6,902 bases of DNA from positions 1-6,902 of the forward strand of contig JAOUKG010000141.1 in assembly GCA_029882725.1 (NCBI GenBank), read 5' to 3'. Both the position numbers and the translations under genes were made by a program. Source of the DNA: Cyclobacteriaceae bacterium (GTDB lineage: Bacteria > Bacteroidota > Bacteroidia > Cytophagales > Cyclobacteriaceae). Each line of letters opens with the position of its first letter. Position 1 is the first letter of the stretch. Under the pieces are notes generated by a model. That model saw only the letters and a program-made list of their open reading frames with translations. It did not search any database and was not told the DNA's origin. Shown one piece after another: positions 1-5,409 of the stretch.

Positions 1-57
1 CATATAAGCTTTAATACTATTATTCCGGGGCAATACTTTAATTAAAAACACTTTCAT
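1..57 (-). CDS. Possible start of a minus-strand gene running off the left edge (hypothetical)
   Basis: An ATG at 57-55 on the minus strand opens a frame that stays open for 19 codons to the edge of the window, reading MKVFLIKVLPRNNSIKAYM. The leader is A-rich, as for the neighbouring genes, and the frame begins 65 bp after the stop of the first globin, on the same strand. It could therefore be the next gene of the globin cluster. Nineteen codons are too few to name a family, and an open frame of this length can arise by chance in AT-rich DNA. Confidence 0.25.
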   Translation of the reverse strand, partial: MKVFLIKVLPRNNSIKAYM

Positions 58-122
58 TTTTTCAATATTCAATTTATGAGTATGAATTCTTCCTTTATAG
101 AAAAGAAGATGTTTTCACTATG

Positions 123-569
123 TTATAAATCATACCCATCAGCGATAAATTTCACTCCTTTATCTATTACCTTATGCCATTGAGAAAGTAAATTAGAAGT
201 GATATCCTTATCAAATTCGGTTACTGTTTGAATTAAACTGGTTTTCCAATAGCCATATAAATAGGGAGGAATTCCCATTTTGGACTTTTTGTGTGTGTCT
301 TTTATACGTATAAGGCCACTTGTTCCTACGAAGCTTCCCTTTGCGTGTAGTATTATCAGGCTAATCCCTTGTTTTAACAAGTCTTTTTGTTTTACAAAAT
401 CAGTATCTTTGAAAAGTGGTTTTACTGCAGGTTCGCTTTCAAGAAAAATATCGTAAAATCGTCCAACAAAGTCTCCTTTAAGGGTTGCCCTTCCAAAACT
501 CAATAAAACTTCTTCGGCATCTTTTACACTACATTCGGTAGCAGGGTAGGCAATTTGTCTTGTTTTCAT
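123..569 (-). CDS. Single-domain globin (flavohaemoglobin/Vitreoscilla-type globin domain), copy 1
   Basis: A 148-residue haem globin without a reductase domain, probably cytosolic. Aligned by eye to the bacterial haemoglobin/flavohaemoglobin pattern, it keeps Tyr39 (B10, in FYDIFL), Phe53 (CD1, in KPLF), Gln61 (E7) and the proximal haem ligand His93 (F8, in KDTH), plus the C-terminal Trp of the H helix. This distal Tyr/Gln pair is typical of globins that bind O2 tightly or react with NO. The frame can be extended to a TTG at 593, but the ATG at 569 is preferred: from there the protein has exactly the length of its paralogue at 778-1224 and aligns to it without gaps (about 101 of 148 residues identical), and 569 lies 35 nt from a promoter-like element. 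The role could be O2 storage, NO detoxification with a separate reductase, or haem-based sensing. The family assignment is firm; the physiological role is not. Confidence 0.88.
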   Translation of the reverse strand: MKTRQIAYPATECSVKDAEEVLLSFGRATLKGDFVGRFYDIFLESEPAVKPLFKDTDFVKQKDLLKQGISLIILHAKGSFVGTSGLIRIKDTHKKSKMGIPPYLYGYWKTSLIQTVTEFDKDITSNLLSQWHKVIDKGVKFIADGYDL

Positions 570-603
570 TAGGTGCTTTTTTCTTTTTCTCAATAATTTA
601 TCA

Positions 604-637
604 CAAAAGTAATTGCATTAATTATTGTTTTCTGTAC
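604..637 (-). promoter_or_regulatory. Candidate promoter of globin copy 1 (GTACA-N21-TAnnTTTG)
   Basis: On the minus strand TACTTTTG (611-604) is an exact match to the Bacteroidota -7 consensus TAnnTTTG, followed by TGA and a 35-nt leader to the ATG at 569. No TTG lies 17-23 nt upstream. Instead GTACA (637-633) ends 21 nt before the TA. The same arrangement precedes globin copy 2, which strengthens the call. A missing -33 TTG suggests dependence on an activator; that is inference. Confidence 0.5.
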
Positions 638-677
638 CCTATTAATCTTATTAAACTAAGGAATTATACAAATAGTT

Positions 678-706
678 TTGCGTGATAAACTCTTGTAGTT
701 GCGTGA
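678..706. repeat. Direct repeat TTGCGTGA at 21-bp pitch, possible regulator-binding site
   Basis: TTGCGTGA occurs at 678-685 and again at 699-706, with TAG a few bases before each copy. The 21-bp period is two helical turns, so both copies face the same side of the DNA, as in tandem operators of dimeric regulators. A looser third copy containing GTGATA follows at 715-720. The repeat lies between the globin genes, roughly 75-110 bp upstream of the expected transcript start of copy 1. The complement-like TTACGCAA at 1351-1358 lies at a comparable distance upstream of copy 2. No regulator can be named. Confidence 0.3.
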
Positions 707-748
707 ATCCCTTAGTGATATTTTAAATTTTAATTGAATTCATGAATC

Positions 749-774
749 AAAAAAAATTACCCGGGGATTTAATT
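749..774 (-). terminator. Weak candidate intrinsic terminator after globin copy 2
   Basis: Just past the stop codon of the second globin, the minus strand reads AATTA, a 10-nt loop containing the CCCCGGG run, TAATT, and then a run of T (A-tract at 749-756 on the plus strand). The stem is only 5 AT pairs, so termination may be partial. If it works, it separates the two globin transcripts, consistent with each having its own promoter-like element. Confidence 0.28.
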
Positions 775-777
775 CTA

Positions 778-1224
778 TTATAAATTATACCCTTCACTAA
801 TAAATTTAACTCCCTTGTCAATTACTTTATTCCATTGAGTAATTAATTTAGGCGTCATATTTTTATCAAATTCTGTTGCAGTTTGAACCAAACTGGCCTT
901 CCAGTATTTATATAAATGGGGAGGAATATTCATTTTTGTTTTTCTGTGTGTATCCCTTATTCTAGTAAGGCCACTTGTACCAACAACACTTCCTTTCGCA
1001 TATAAGATTATCAGGCTTATTCCTTGTCTTAACAATCCTTTTTGTTTTGAAAAATCCGTGTTTTTAAATATAGGCTTTATTGACGGTTCACTTTCCAAAA
1101 ATATTTCATAAAATCTTCCTATAAAGTCACCACTTATCGAGGCTCTTCCAAAACTCATCATAACATCCTGAGCATCATTTACATCAATTTCTTTCTCAGA
1201 ATAGGTTATTTGTCTATTTTCCAT
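778..1224 (-). CDS. Single-domain globin (flavohaemoglobin/Vitreoscilla-type globin domain), copy 2
   Basis: A 148-residue paralogue of the globin at 123-569, collinear over the whole length with about 68% identity by hand count. The key residues are all kept: Tyr39 (B10, FYEIFL), Phe53 (CD1, KPIF), Gln61 (E7), His93 (F8, RDTH) and the H-helix Trp. No transmembrane segment, signal peptide or FAD/NAD reductase domain is present. The central E-F region (LLxQGISLIIL, AKGS, VGTSGL) is the best conserved, while the first 20 residues and the F-G and H surfaces differ, as expected for diverging duplicates under selection on the haem pocket. The ATG at 1224 is the natural start, 33 nt downstream of a TAnnTTTG element. 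It follows the response regulator gene at 1558-2196 after a 333-bp gap and precedes copy 1 on the same strand. O2/NO binding is inferred from the pocket; reaction and partners are unknown. Confidence 0.88.
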   Translation of the reverse strand: MENRQITYSEKEIDVNDAQDVMMSFGRASISGDFIGRFYEIFLESEPSIKPIFKNTDFSKQKGLLRQGISLIILYAKGSVVGTSGLTRIRDTHRKTKMNIPPHLYKYWKASLVQTATEFDKNMTPKLITQWNKVIDKGVKFISEGYNL

Positions 1225-1256
1225 GTCAAGCTATTAATTTGTTTAAATAATTTTCA

Positions 1257-1290
1257 CAAATTTAAACTAGCTGTTAAGGAAGAAATGTAC
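1257..1290 (-). promoter_or_regulatory. Candidate promoter of globin copy 2 (GTACA-N21-TAnnTTTG)
   Basis: The minus strand has TAAATTTG (1264-1257), an exact TAnnTTTG match, followed by TGA and a 33-nt leader to the ATG at 1224. GTACA at 1290-1286 ends 21 nt upstream of the TA, exactly as for copy 1. The 21 spacer bases are unrelated between the two copies, so the elements stand out against a diverged background. As for copy 1, no TTG is found at the usual -33 position. Confidence 0.5.
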
Positions 1291-1557
1291 TTTTATTAGG
1301 CAATTACACTCAGTTATTTAGACAATGACTGCACAAAAAAACTTAATTTTTTACGCAATTTACATAGTGAAAATATGAAATCTTTTAGTTATTGGGAGCG
1401 AAAAAAGATTAGAAACTGAACCCGGGATACGTGCTGGGTTTTGTAAAAAGGCACAACATTTACCTGAAGAAAAAGTGGCATGGAACTCGTGTTCACGACC
1501 GCTCAGCTCAAGCAATAAACAGGGAGAATGTCTGAAAAAAGCAGAGTATAATACTTA
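1291..1557. other. Intergenic region between response regulator and globin copy 2, with a less AT-rich segment
   Basis: The part nearest the globin (1291-1380) is AT-rich and may hold control sites, including TTACGCAA at 1351-1358. The segment 1391-1550 is richer in G+C (about 42% by count) than the other intergenic DNA. On the plus strand it has two overlapping open stretches: a 40-codon stretch at 1413-1535 rich in Lys, Arg and His with no ATG, and another frame open from 1379 into the antisense of the regulator gene. Inverted pieces lie at 1487-1498 (TCGTG, two bases, CACGA). No family was recognised. It may be a gene or element remnant, or plain spacer. Confidence 0.3.
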
Positions 1558-2196
1558 CTATGCTTCTACTATTCCATTTTTAATTGCATATCGAATAATA
1601 TGGGCATTTGTGTCCACTCCTAATTTTTCCATGATATTTTTTCGATGTGTTTCCACAGTTCTTGGACTTATATTCATTTTGTCTGCTATTTCCTTATATA
1701 CCAGACCATTGGCAATATGTTTTATGATTTCAATTTCTTTCAGAGAAAGTTTTTTATCCTTGGAAACGAACATTTCACTCAACAAAATTTCAGATGTTTT
1801 TTTTCCATAATAAACACCTCCTTCCAGTACCCGTTCAATAGCTTGAATAATATCATCGCTGTCATCAAGCGCTTTGGAAAGGTAAGCTTTTGCTCCTGCA
1901 TTGATACATTCTTTTACATAAACCTCATCCTGATGCATAGAAAGTACTATTACCCGGGTTTTGGGGTTTTGTTTAATCAATGTACGGGTAAGTTCCAACC
2001 CATTCATTTCCGGCATTTCATAATCGGTAATAACGATATCAAATGCGTGTTTTTGGAAAAGATTAATTGCTTCGTGGGCATTGCATGTCTCGCCAATTTC
2101 AGCTTTTTTAAACCAGGATTTTATTAGAAGCTTCAACCCTTCCCTCATCACAGAATGGTCGTCAACTAATAAAATATTAAGGGGATTATCTTTCAT
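1558..2196 (-). CDS. NarL/FixJ-family response regulator (receiver + LuxR-type HTH)
   Basis: A 212-residue cytosolic DNA-binding response regulator. The receiver domain spans about residues 6-124, with the acidic pair Asp12-Asp13, phospho-acceptor Asp58 (ITDYEMP), switch Ser86 and Lys108 (YLSK). A LuxR-type helix-turn-helix spans about 149-210, with the usual LSxxExxIxxxIANG start and the recognition-helix pattern SPRTVETHRKNIMEKL. All residues needed for phosphorylation-controlled binding are present. The ATG at 2196 lies inside the end of the histidine kinase gene (11-bp overlap, different frame), so the two are translationally coupled and this is almost surely its cognate partner. Members of this family bind as dimers, often at inverted or spaced repeats upstream of target genes. 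The closest candidate targets are the globin genes directly downstream, but no site was proved. The family call is secure; target and signal are unknown. Confidence 0.93.
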   Translation of the reverse strand: MKDNPLNILLVDDHSVMREGLKLLIKSWFKKAEIGETCNAHEAINLFQKHAFDIVITDYEMPEMNGLELTRTLIKQNPKTRVIVLSMHQDEVYVKECINAGAKAYLSKALDDSDDIIQAIERVLEGGVYYGKKTSEILLSEMFVSKDKKLSLKEIEIIKHIANGLVYKEIADKMNISPRTVETHRKNIMEKLGVDTNAHIIRYAIKNGIVEA

Positions 2197-4435
2197 AACT
2201 AACAGGGCTTAAAGTAATGCGTATTTCGGTTCCTTTTCCTTTTTCCGAATTAAACTCAATATTTCCATTCACTGAGCTTGCTCGTTGAGACATATTAACA
2301 AGTCCCAGCCCTTTAATTACTTTGGTGTAATCAAACCCTTTTCCATTATCCGAAACGACTATAATTTTTTTATCCTTATTTTTTTTAAAACTAACACTAA
2401 TTCTTGATGGAGCTCCGTGTTTAACTGCATTATTAATAGCTTCTTGAATAATCCTATAAACAATTTTAGCATTTTCTTCTGATCCAACATCAAAACCTTC
2501 TTCTTTTATGAATTCGGTCTTTATGTTCAAAGAGGTTGTTAATTTATTTAGTATCTTTTCGATACTTACCATGAGGCCGTGACTTTCTAACTCCAAAGGC
2601 ATCATACTTAGGGATATCCTACGACTTTCAACTACGGAAAGATCTATAAACTGTTTTATTATTCTTATTTTACTCTTTAACTCCTCCTCATAGTCTTCGT
2701 TTTGAAGCAAAGCCCCGAGGGAAAGCTTTGCAGCTGTGAGGGTTTGACCAAGTCCATCATGCAACTCGCTGGCCACTCTTTTTCTTTCCAACTCCTGACC
2801 TATCATAATAGCTTTTAAATTTTTTATACGCTCTTTTTCAAGCTCTTCCTGAACCTTAAGGTCTTCAGAAAGATCTCTTATAAAAGCGGCATAATAAGTA
2901 TCATTCTCCATAATGACCTTCGTTAAACTAATCTGACCCGGGAAGGCCTTTCCAGATTTAGTAAACATCTTAATTATTCGCATAAATTGATCAAAAGAAT
3001 TATGGTAACTTTTTTCAACATTATTTTTAATATAATCCTTATGCCTGTTTTGGACCTCCTGATCGTGTCCGAATAACTTTTCTAATCGTTGACCAATCAT
3101 TTCCTCTTTTTTATATTCAAATAATCTTTCTGCTGCCTTATTGTAGATCTGAATAATACTTTTCGAGTTAATAGTAATTACGGGTTCATTATTTTGCTCC
3201 AGTGTCTGTACATACTTTTGTCTTTCATTCTCCAATTGCTCTTCCATCAAAATCTGATGCTGAATATCCTGAACAATACCATTTACTCTTATTATTTTAT
3301 TGTTTTCATATACAGGTTGCCCAATTGTCCTGATCCAGGTGTATTTATTTTCAGACTTTAAAAATCTAAGTTTTAAATCGAAGGCCACACCTTCCGTTAA
3401 AAGAGCCCGGATCGCTTTAATAATTACCTTCCTATCCTGACGACAAAATAATTTTACCACAAACGTTAAATCAGGAACATTTTTGGATACCAAATCAAAA
3501 ATTTTATAAGTTTCATTTGTCCATGTAAAATTGGTTGTAAGAAGATCCCAGGTCCAGCCTCCTATCTTTGAAATTTCTTGTGCTTGATCCAGAAGATCTT
3601 TATAGAACTTTAGTTGCTCTTCATTTTTAATTCTATCAGAAACATCTATAACTACCCCAATTGACCTTAATGGTTTTTTATGACTGTCGTAAATGGTTTG
3701 GCTTCTTTCTTCCAGATGTTTTGTTACTCCTTTTTTTGTTAAAATTCTGTGGGTGATGCAAAATTGTTTTCTGCTTTTTAAAGATTCTGTGAATGCTTTT
3801 ACAAGCTTCTTCCTATCATCAGGATAAACAAGTTCCAGGAACCACTCATTTGTACCTTTAAAATCCTTTTTATCTACTTCAAAAATTTCAAATACTTCAT
3901 CAGACCAATATAAGTTTTGTGTTTCGATATCAAGTTCCCAATTACCTGTTTGGGAAATTTTTTGTGACTCTTTAAGTCTTTGTTCAAACTGCTTATGTCT
4001 CTTTTTTATTTTTTTAAGTTTTTGATCTTTTTTATCCAGGTTCTCGAGCAAAACCTTTCTCGAGGGTTTGGTTTCCTTTGATACTATTTTAAAAAGAATA
4101 ACTACTTGAATACCCCTGGTAGTTTCAAGACATGATAATTGTATGTTTATTGAATCTAAATTAGAAAGCAGATAAGTTCGCTCTTCACTCTTTCCAGACT
4201 TTTTAACTTGCCTTAAGGTATCCGAAAATTCAGTCTTCTGATCATCGGACAAGTAGTAGCTAAAAGAGCTATTTAAAAGCTCTTTTGTTTTTTTTAATCC
4301 CAGAATTTTAGCTGCAATTTTATTGCAGTCCGCAATTGTATCGAGGGTACTCAATAAACAACAGCCCATTCCCCCAAAATTTGCAATTTTATGGAAATTA
4401 TAGGTATTTTTTGACGTAGCAATAGTGTGTTCCAA
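2186..4435 (-). CDS. Multi-PAS sensor histidine kinase, NarX/HisKA_3 type, soluble
   Basis: A 749-residue kinase with no hydrophobic segment long enough to cross a membrane, so it senses inside the cell. Order: a degenerate PAS-like domain (about 14-118); a charged coiled coil (about 125-160); two PAS_3-type domains (about 160-272 and 285-395, starting GNWELD and GGWTWD); a fourth PAS (about 405-525, PVITIN...IYNKAAERLFEY); a HisKA_3 dimerisation region with phospho-acceptor His559 (ASELHDGLGQ); and the HATPase domain with N box EAINNAVKHG (665-674), G1 DNGKGF (696-701), GLGL (709-712) and GKGTEI. The first PAS has four cysteines (25, 26, 37, 102), but spaced unlike known Fe-S PAS sensors. 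The start is unusual: the frame opens two codons before a TTG at 4435, and the first ATG (4369) would cut into the first PAS, so TTG is preferred. It overlaps the regulator gene, its likely phosphotransfer target. The signal is unknown; the globin neighbours suggest gas or redox. Confidence 0.93.
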   Translation of the reverse strand: MEHTIATSKNTYNFHKIANFGGMGCCLLSTLDTIADCNKIAAKILGLKKTKELLNSSFSYYLSDDQKTEFSDTLRQVKKSGKSEERTYLLSNLDSINIQLSCLETTRGIQVVILFKIVSKETKPSRKVLLENLDKKDQKLKKIKKRHKQFEQRLKESQKISQTGNWELDIETQNLYWSDEVFEIFEVDKKDFKGTNEWFLELVYPDDRKKLVKAFTESLKSRKQFCITHRILTKKGVTKHLEERSQTIYDSHKKPLRSIGVVIDVSDRIKNEEQLKFYKDLLDQAQEISKIGGWTWDLLTTNFTWTNETYKIFDLVSKNVPDLTFVVKLFCRQDRKVIIKAIRALLTEGVAFDLKLRFLKSENKYTWIRTIGQPVYENNKIIRVNGIVQDIQHQILMEEQLENERQKYVQTLEQNNEPVITINSKSIIQIYNKAAERLFEYKKEEMIGQRLEKLFGHDQEVQNRHKDYIKNNVEKSYHNSFDQFMRIIKMFTKSGKAFPGQISLTKVIMENDTYYAAFIRDLSEDLKVQEELEKERIKNLKAIMIGQELERKRVASELHDGLGQTLTAAKLSLGALLQNEDYEEELKSKIRIIKQFIDLSVVESRRISLSMMPLELESHGLMVSIEKILNKLTTSLNIKTEFIKEEGFDVGSEENAKIVYRIIQEAINNAVKHGAPSRISVSFKKNKDKKIIVVSDNGKGFDYTKVIKGLGLVNMSQRASSVNGNIEFNSEKGKGTEIRITLSPVSYER

Positions 4436-4772
4436 CTTTTATAAGGTTCTGAAAGTATTTGAAATTAAATAATTGGTTTCTGCCTTTATCAAATTCTAAA
4501 CAGGCATAACTAATTCAATCAAACATTGCACTTTTTTCACTCACAATATCCTTACTTATGGTTGGCTGGTTCAATAACTGAATATTAAAATTAGTTTTAA
4601 TTAATAAAAAACAATAATTTTTAGAGTAGAAATTATATTTTTTTCAAAAAACACCTCAAAATGTCTGATTATTTTAAATCAAACTATGCTAAATCCTAAA
4701 TTAGCAGGAAATACCGTATATCCTTAACTTGGATTTCGCTATTTTAAACTACTTATTTTAGCCTAAAAAACA
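4436..4772. other. 337-bp AT-rich intergenic region between kinase and lone receiver
   Basis: No convincing coding frame was found: the longest ATG-started plus-strand frame noticed has 12 codons, and stops are dense in all frames inspected. It holds a candidate promoter for the kinase (4490-4523) and a small AT-rich inverted repeat, TTTTA-GCC-TAAAA, at 4756-4768 just after the receiver stop. That repeat has no downstream T-tract in the right orientation, so it is not a clear terminator. A gap this long suggests the receiver and the kinase are transcribed separately. Confidence 0.5.
4490..4523 (-). promoter_or_regulatory. Candidate promoter of the kinase-regulator operon
   Basis: The minus strand has TTTG (4523-4520), 21 bases, then TAGAATTTG (4498-4490). 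This is the Bacteroidota TTG...TAnnTTTG layout, but with one extra base inside the -7 element. It would give a leader of about 45-50 nt to the TTG start at 4435. The imperfect -7 keeps confidence low. Confidence 0.3.
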
Positions 4773-5138
4773 TTATAAAGCATCCTCAATTGCCTCAAAT
4801 ATTGTGGATTCATCAAAGAATATTTTGGATATAAATGAAAAAGCTCCGGCATCAAAACAATCATTTCTGTATTGTTGACTGGAATAACGTGAAAAAACAA
4901 TGATTTTTGTCTCCGGATCCTTTTCCAATAACTTTTTTATAAGATCTGTTCCAAAAAGTCCGGGCAATTTATAGTCACAAATGATAATATTAAATCTCTG
5001 AAGTTCGAGTTTATCTACAGCTTCTTCGCCTGTAATAGCCTCCGCCAGTTGAATATTTTTATATTTTGATTCCAGAAGGAGCCTAAGCCCACTACGTACA
5101 GAATCCTCATCTTCAATAATTAATAAGGAAAATTTCAT
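4773..5138 (-). CDS. Stand-alone response regulator receiver domain (CheY-like)
   Basis: A 121-residue protein made of a single receiver domain with no output domain. It has the acidic pocket Glu9-Asp10, phospho-acceptor Asp55 (IICDYKLPG), switch Ser83 and Lys105 (FISK), so it should be phosphorylatable. The ATG at 5138 leads directly into the first beta strand (FSLLIIEDED), and the stop follows the last receiver helix, so it looks like a full-length single-domain protein, not a truncated one. It lies 337 bp upstream of the kinase on the same strand and resembles the NarL-type regulator's receiver in its motifs (CDYKLPG against TDYEMP, GAFSFISK against GAKAYLSK). Such proteins serve as phosphate sinks, phosphorelay intermediates or allosteric partners. 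A role with the adjacent kinase is inferred from position alone. Confidence 0.9.
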   Translation of the reverse strand: MKFSLLIIEDEDSVRSGLRLLLESKYKNIQLAEAITGEEAVDKLELQRFNIIICDYKLPGLFGTDLIKKLLEKDPETKIIVFSRYSSQQYRNDCFDAGAFSFISKIFFDESTIFEAIEDAL

Positions 5139-5180
5139 ACCCTTCAGTTCGTTTTCAATTTTAATAAAGCCAAATTCATT

Positions 5181-5194
5181 GTTACCAATGTAAC
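5181..5194. promoter_or_regulatory. GTTAC-N4-GTAAC palindrome upstream of the lone receiver
   Basis: A perfect 5-4-5 inverted repeat (GTTAC, CAAT, GTAAC) lies 43-56 bp upstream of the receiver start. CRP/FNR-family operators have this 5-4-5 geometry, but the bases differ from the FNR consensus TTGAT-N4-ATCAA. Five-base arms arise by chance about once per kilobase, so this is only a candidate operator. Confidence 0.22.
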
Positions 5195-5331
5195 TTATAA
5201 TTTTTAAGATATTTGAGGTTAATCGATAAGCTTACAGATTAAGCCATGAAATAAACCCCCTAATAATTACACGTTGTGTAAAAATAAATAAATTAACTTT
5301 TTTATTAAACGTCACAAAAGGCAAAATCCTT

Positions 5332-5344
5332 ACAATAGTATTGT
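5332..5344. promoter_or_regulatory. ACAATA-G-TATTGT palindrome upstream of dgcN
   Basis: A perfect 13-base inverted repeat with 6-base arms around one central G, ending 65 bp before the dgcN start in the divergent intergenic region. Its right arm supplies a TTG (5341-5343) that could serve as a -33 element, although no good TAnnTTTG follows at the right distance. TATTTTTA at 5371-5378 is the nearest -7-like string, but 27 nt away. It could be an operator for a repressor of the dgcN operon; no regulator gene is seen here. Confidence 0.25.
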
Positions 5345-5409
5345 CTACACTATAAAAATTGGTTAATTGATATTTTTAACAGTAATTCGCATTTTAAAAA
5401 TGTACTAAA

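Noticed and set aside
89..108. Hairpin CTTC-C-TTT / AAA-A-GAAG after globin copy 1
   Set aside because: Has a C/A mismatch and is not followed by a T-tract on the minus strand, so it does not qualify as an intrinsic terminator.
1475..1810. Plus-strand open frame of 111 codons from a GTG
   Set aside because: Most of it is the antisense of the 3' end of the NarL-type regulator gene, and its composition follows that gene's reverse strand. Only the part before 1558 is mentioned, as possible remnant DNA.
1645..2127. Plus-strand open frame of 160 codons
   Set aside because: Lies wholly antisense to the regulator receiver and linker; Phe/Cys/Ile-rich shadow translation with no recognisable family.
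760..2942. Four CCCGGG hexamers (760, 1421, 1953, 2937) in AT-rich DNA
   Set aside because: More than base composition predicts, but two lie in coding sequence, spacing is irregular and no shared flanking sequence was seen.
4357..4363. NreB-type Fe-S oxygen-sensing PAS in the kinase
   Set aside because: NreB uses two Cys-X2-Cys pairs; here the cysteines are adjacent (25, 26) and at 37 and 102, so the assignment is not supported.
4756..4768. TTTTA-GCC-TAAAA inverted repeat after the lone receiver
   Set aside because: Stem is all A/T, and the T-run precedes the stem in the direction of transcription instead of following it.
5312..5320. TCACAAAAG, identical to the -7 region of globin copy 1 (601-609)
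   Set aside because: The TA of TAnnTTTG is missing here (GC instead), no GTACA stands 29 bp further on, and it is about 175 bp from the receiver start.
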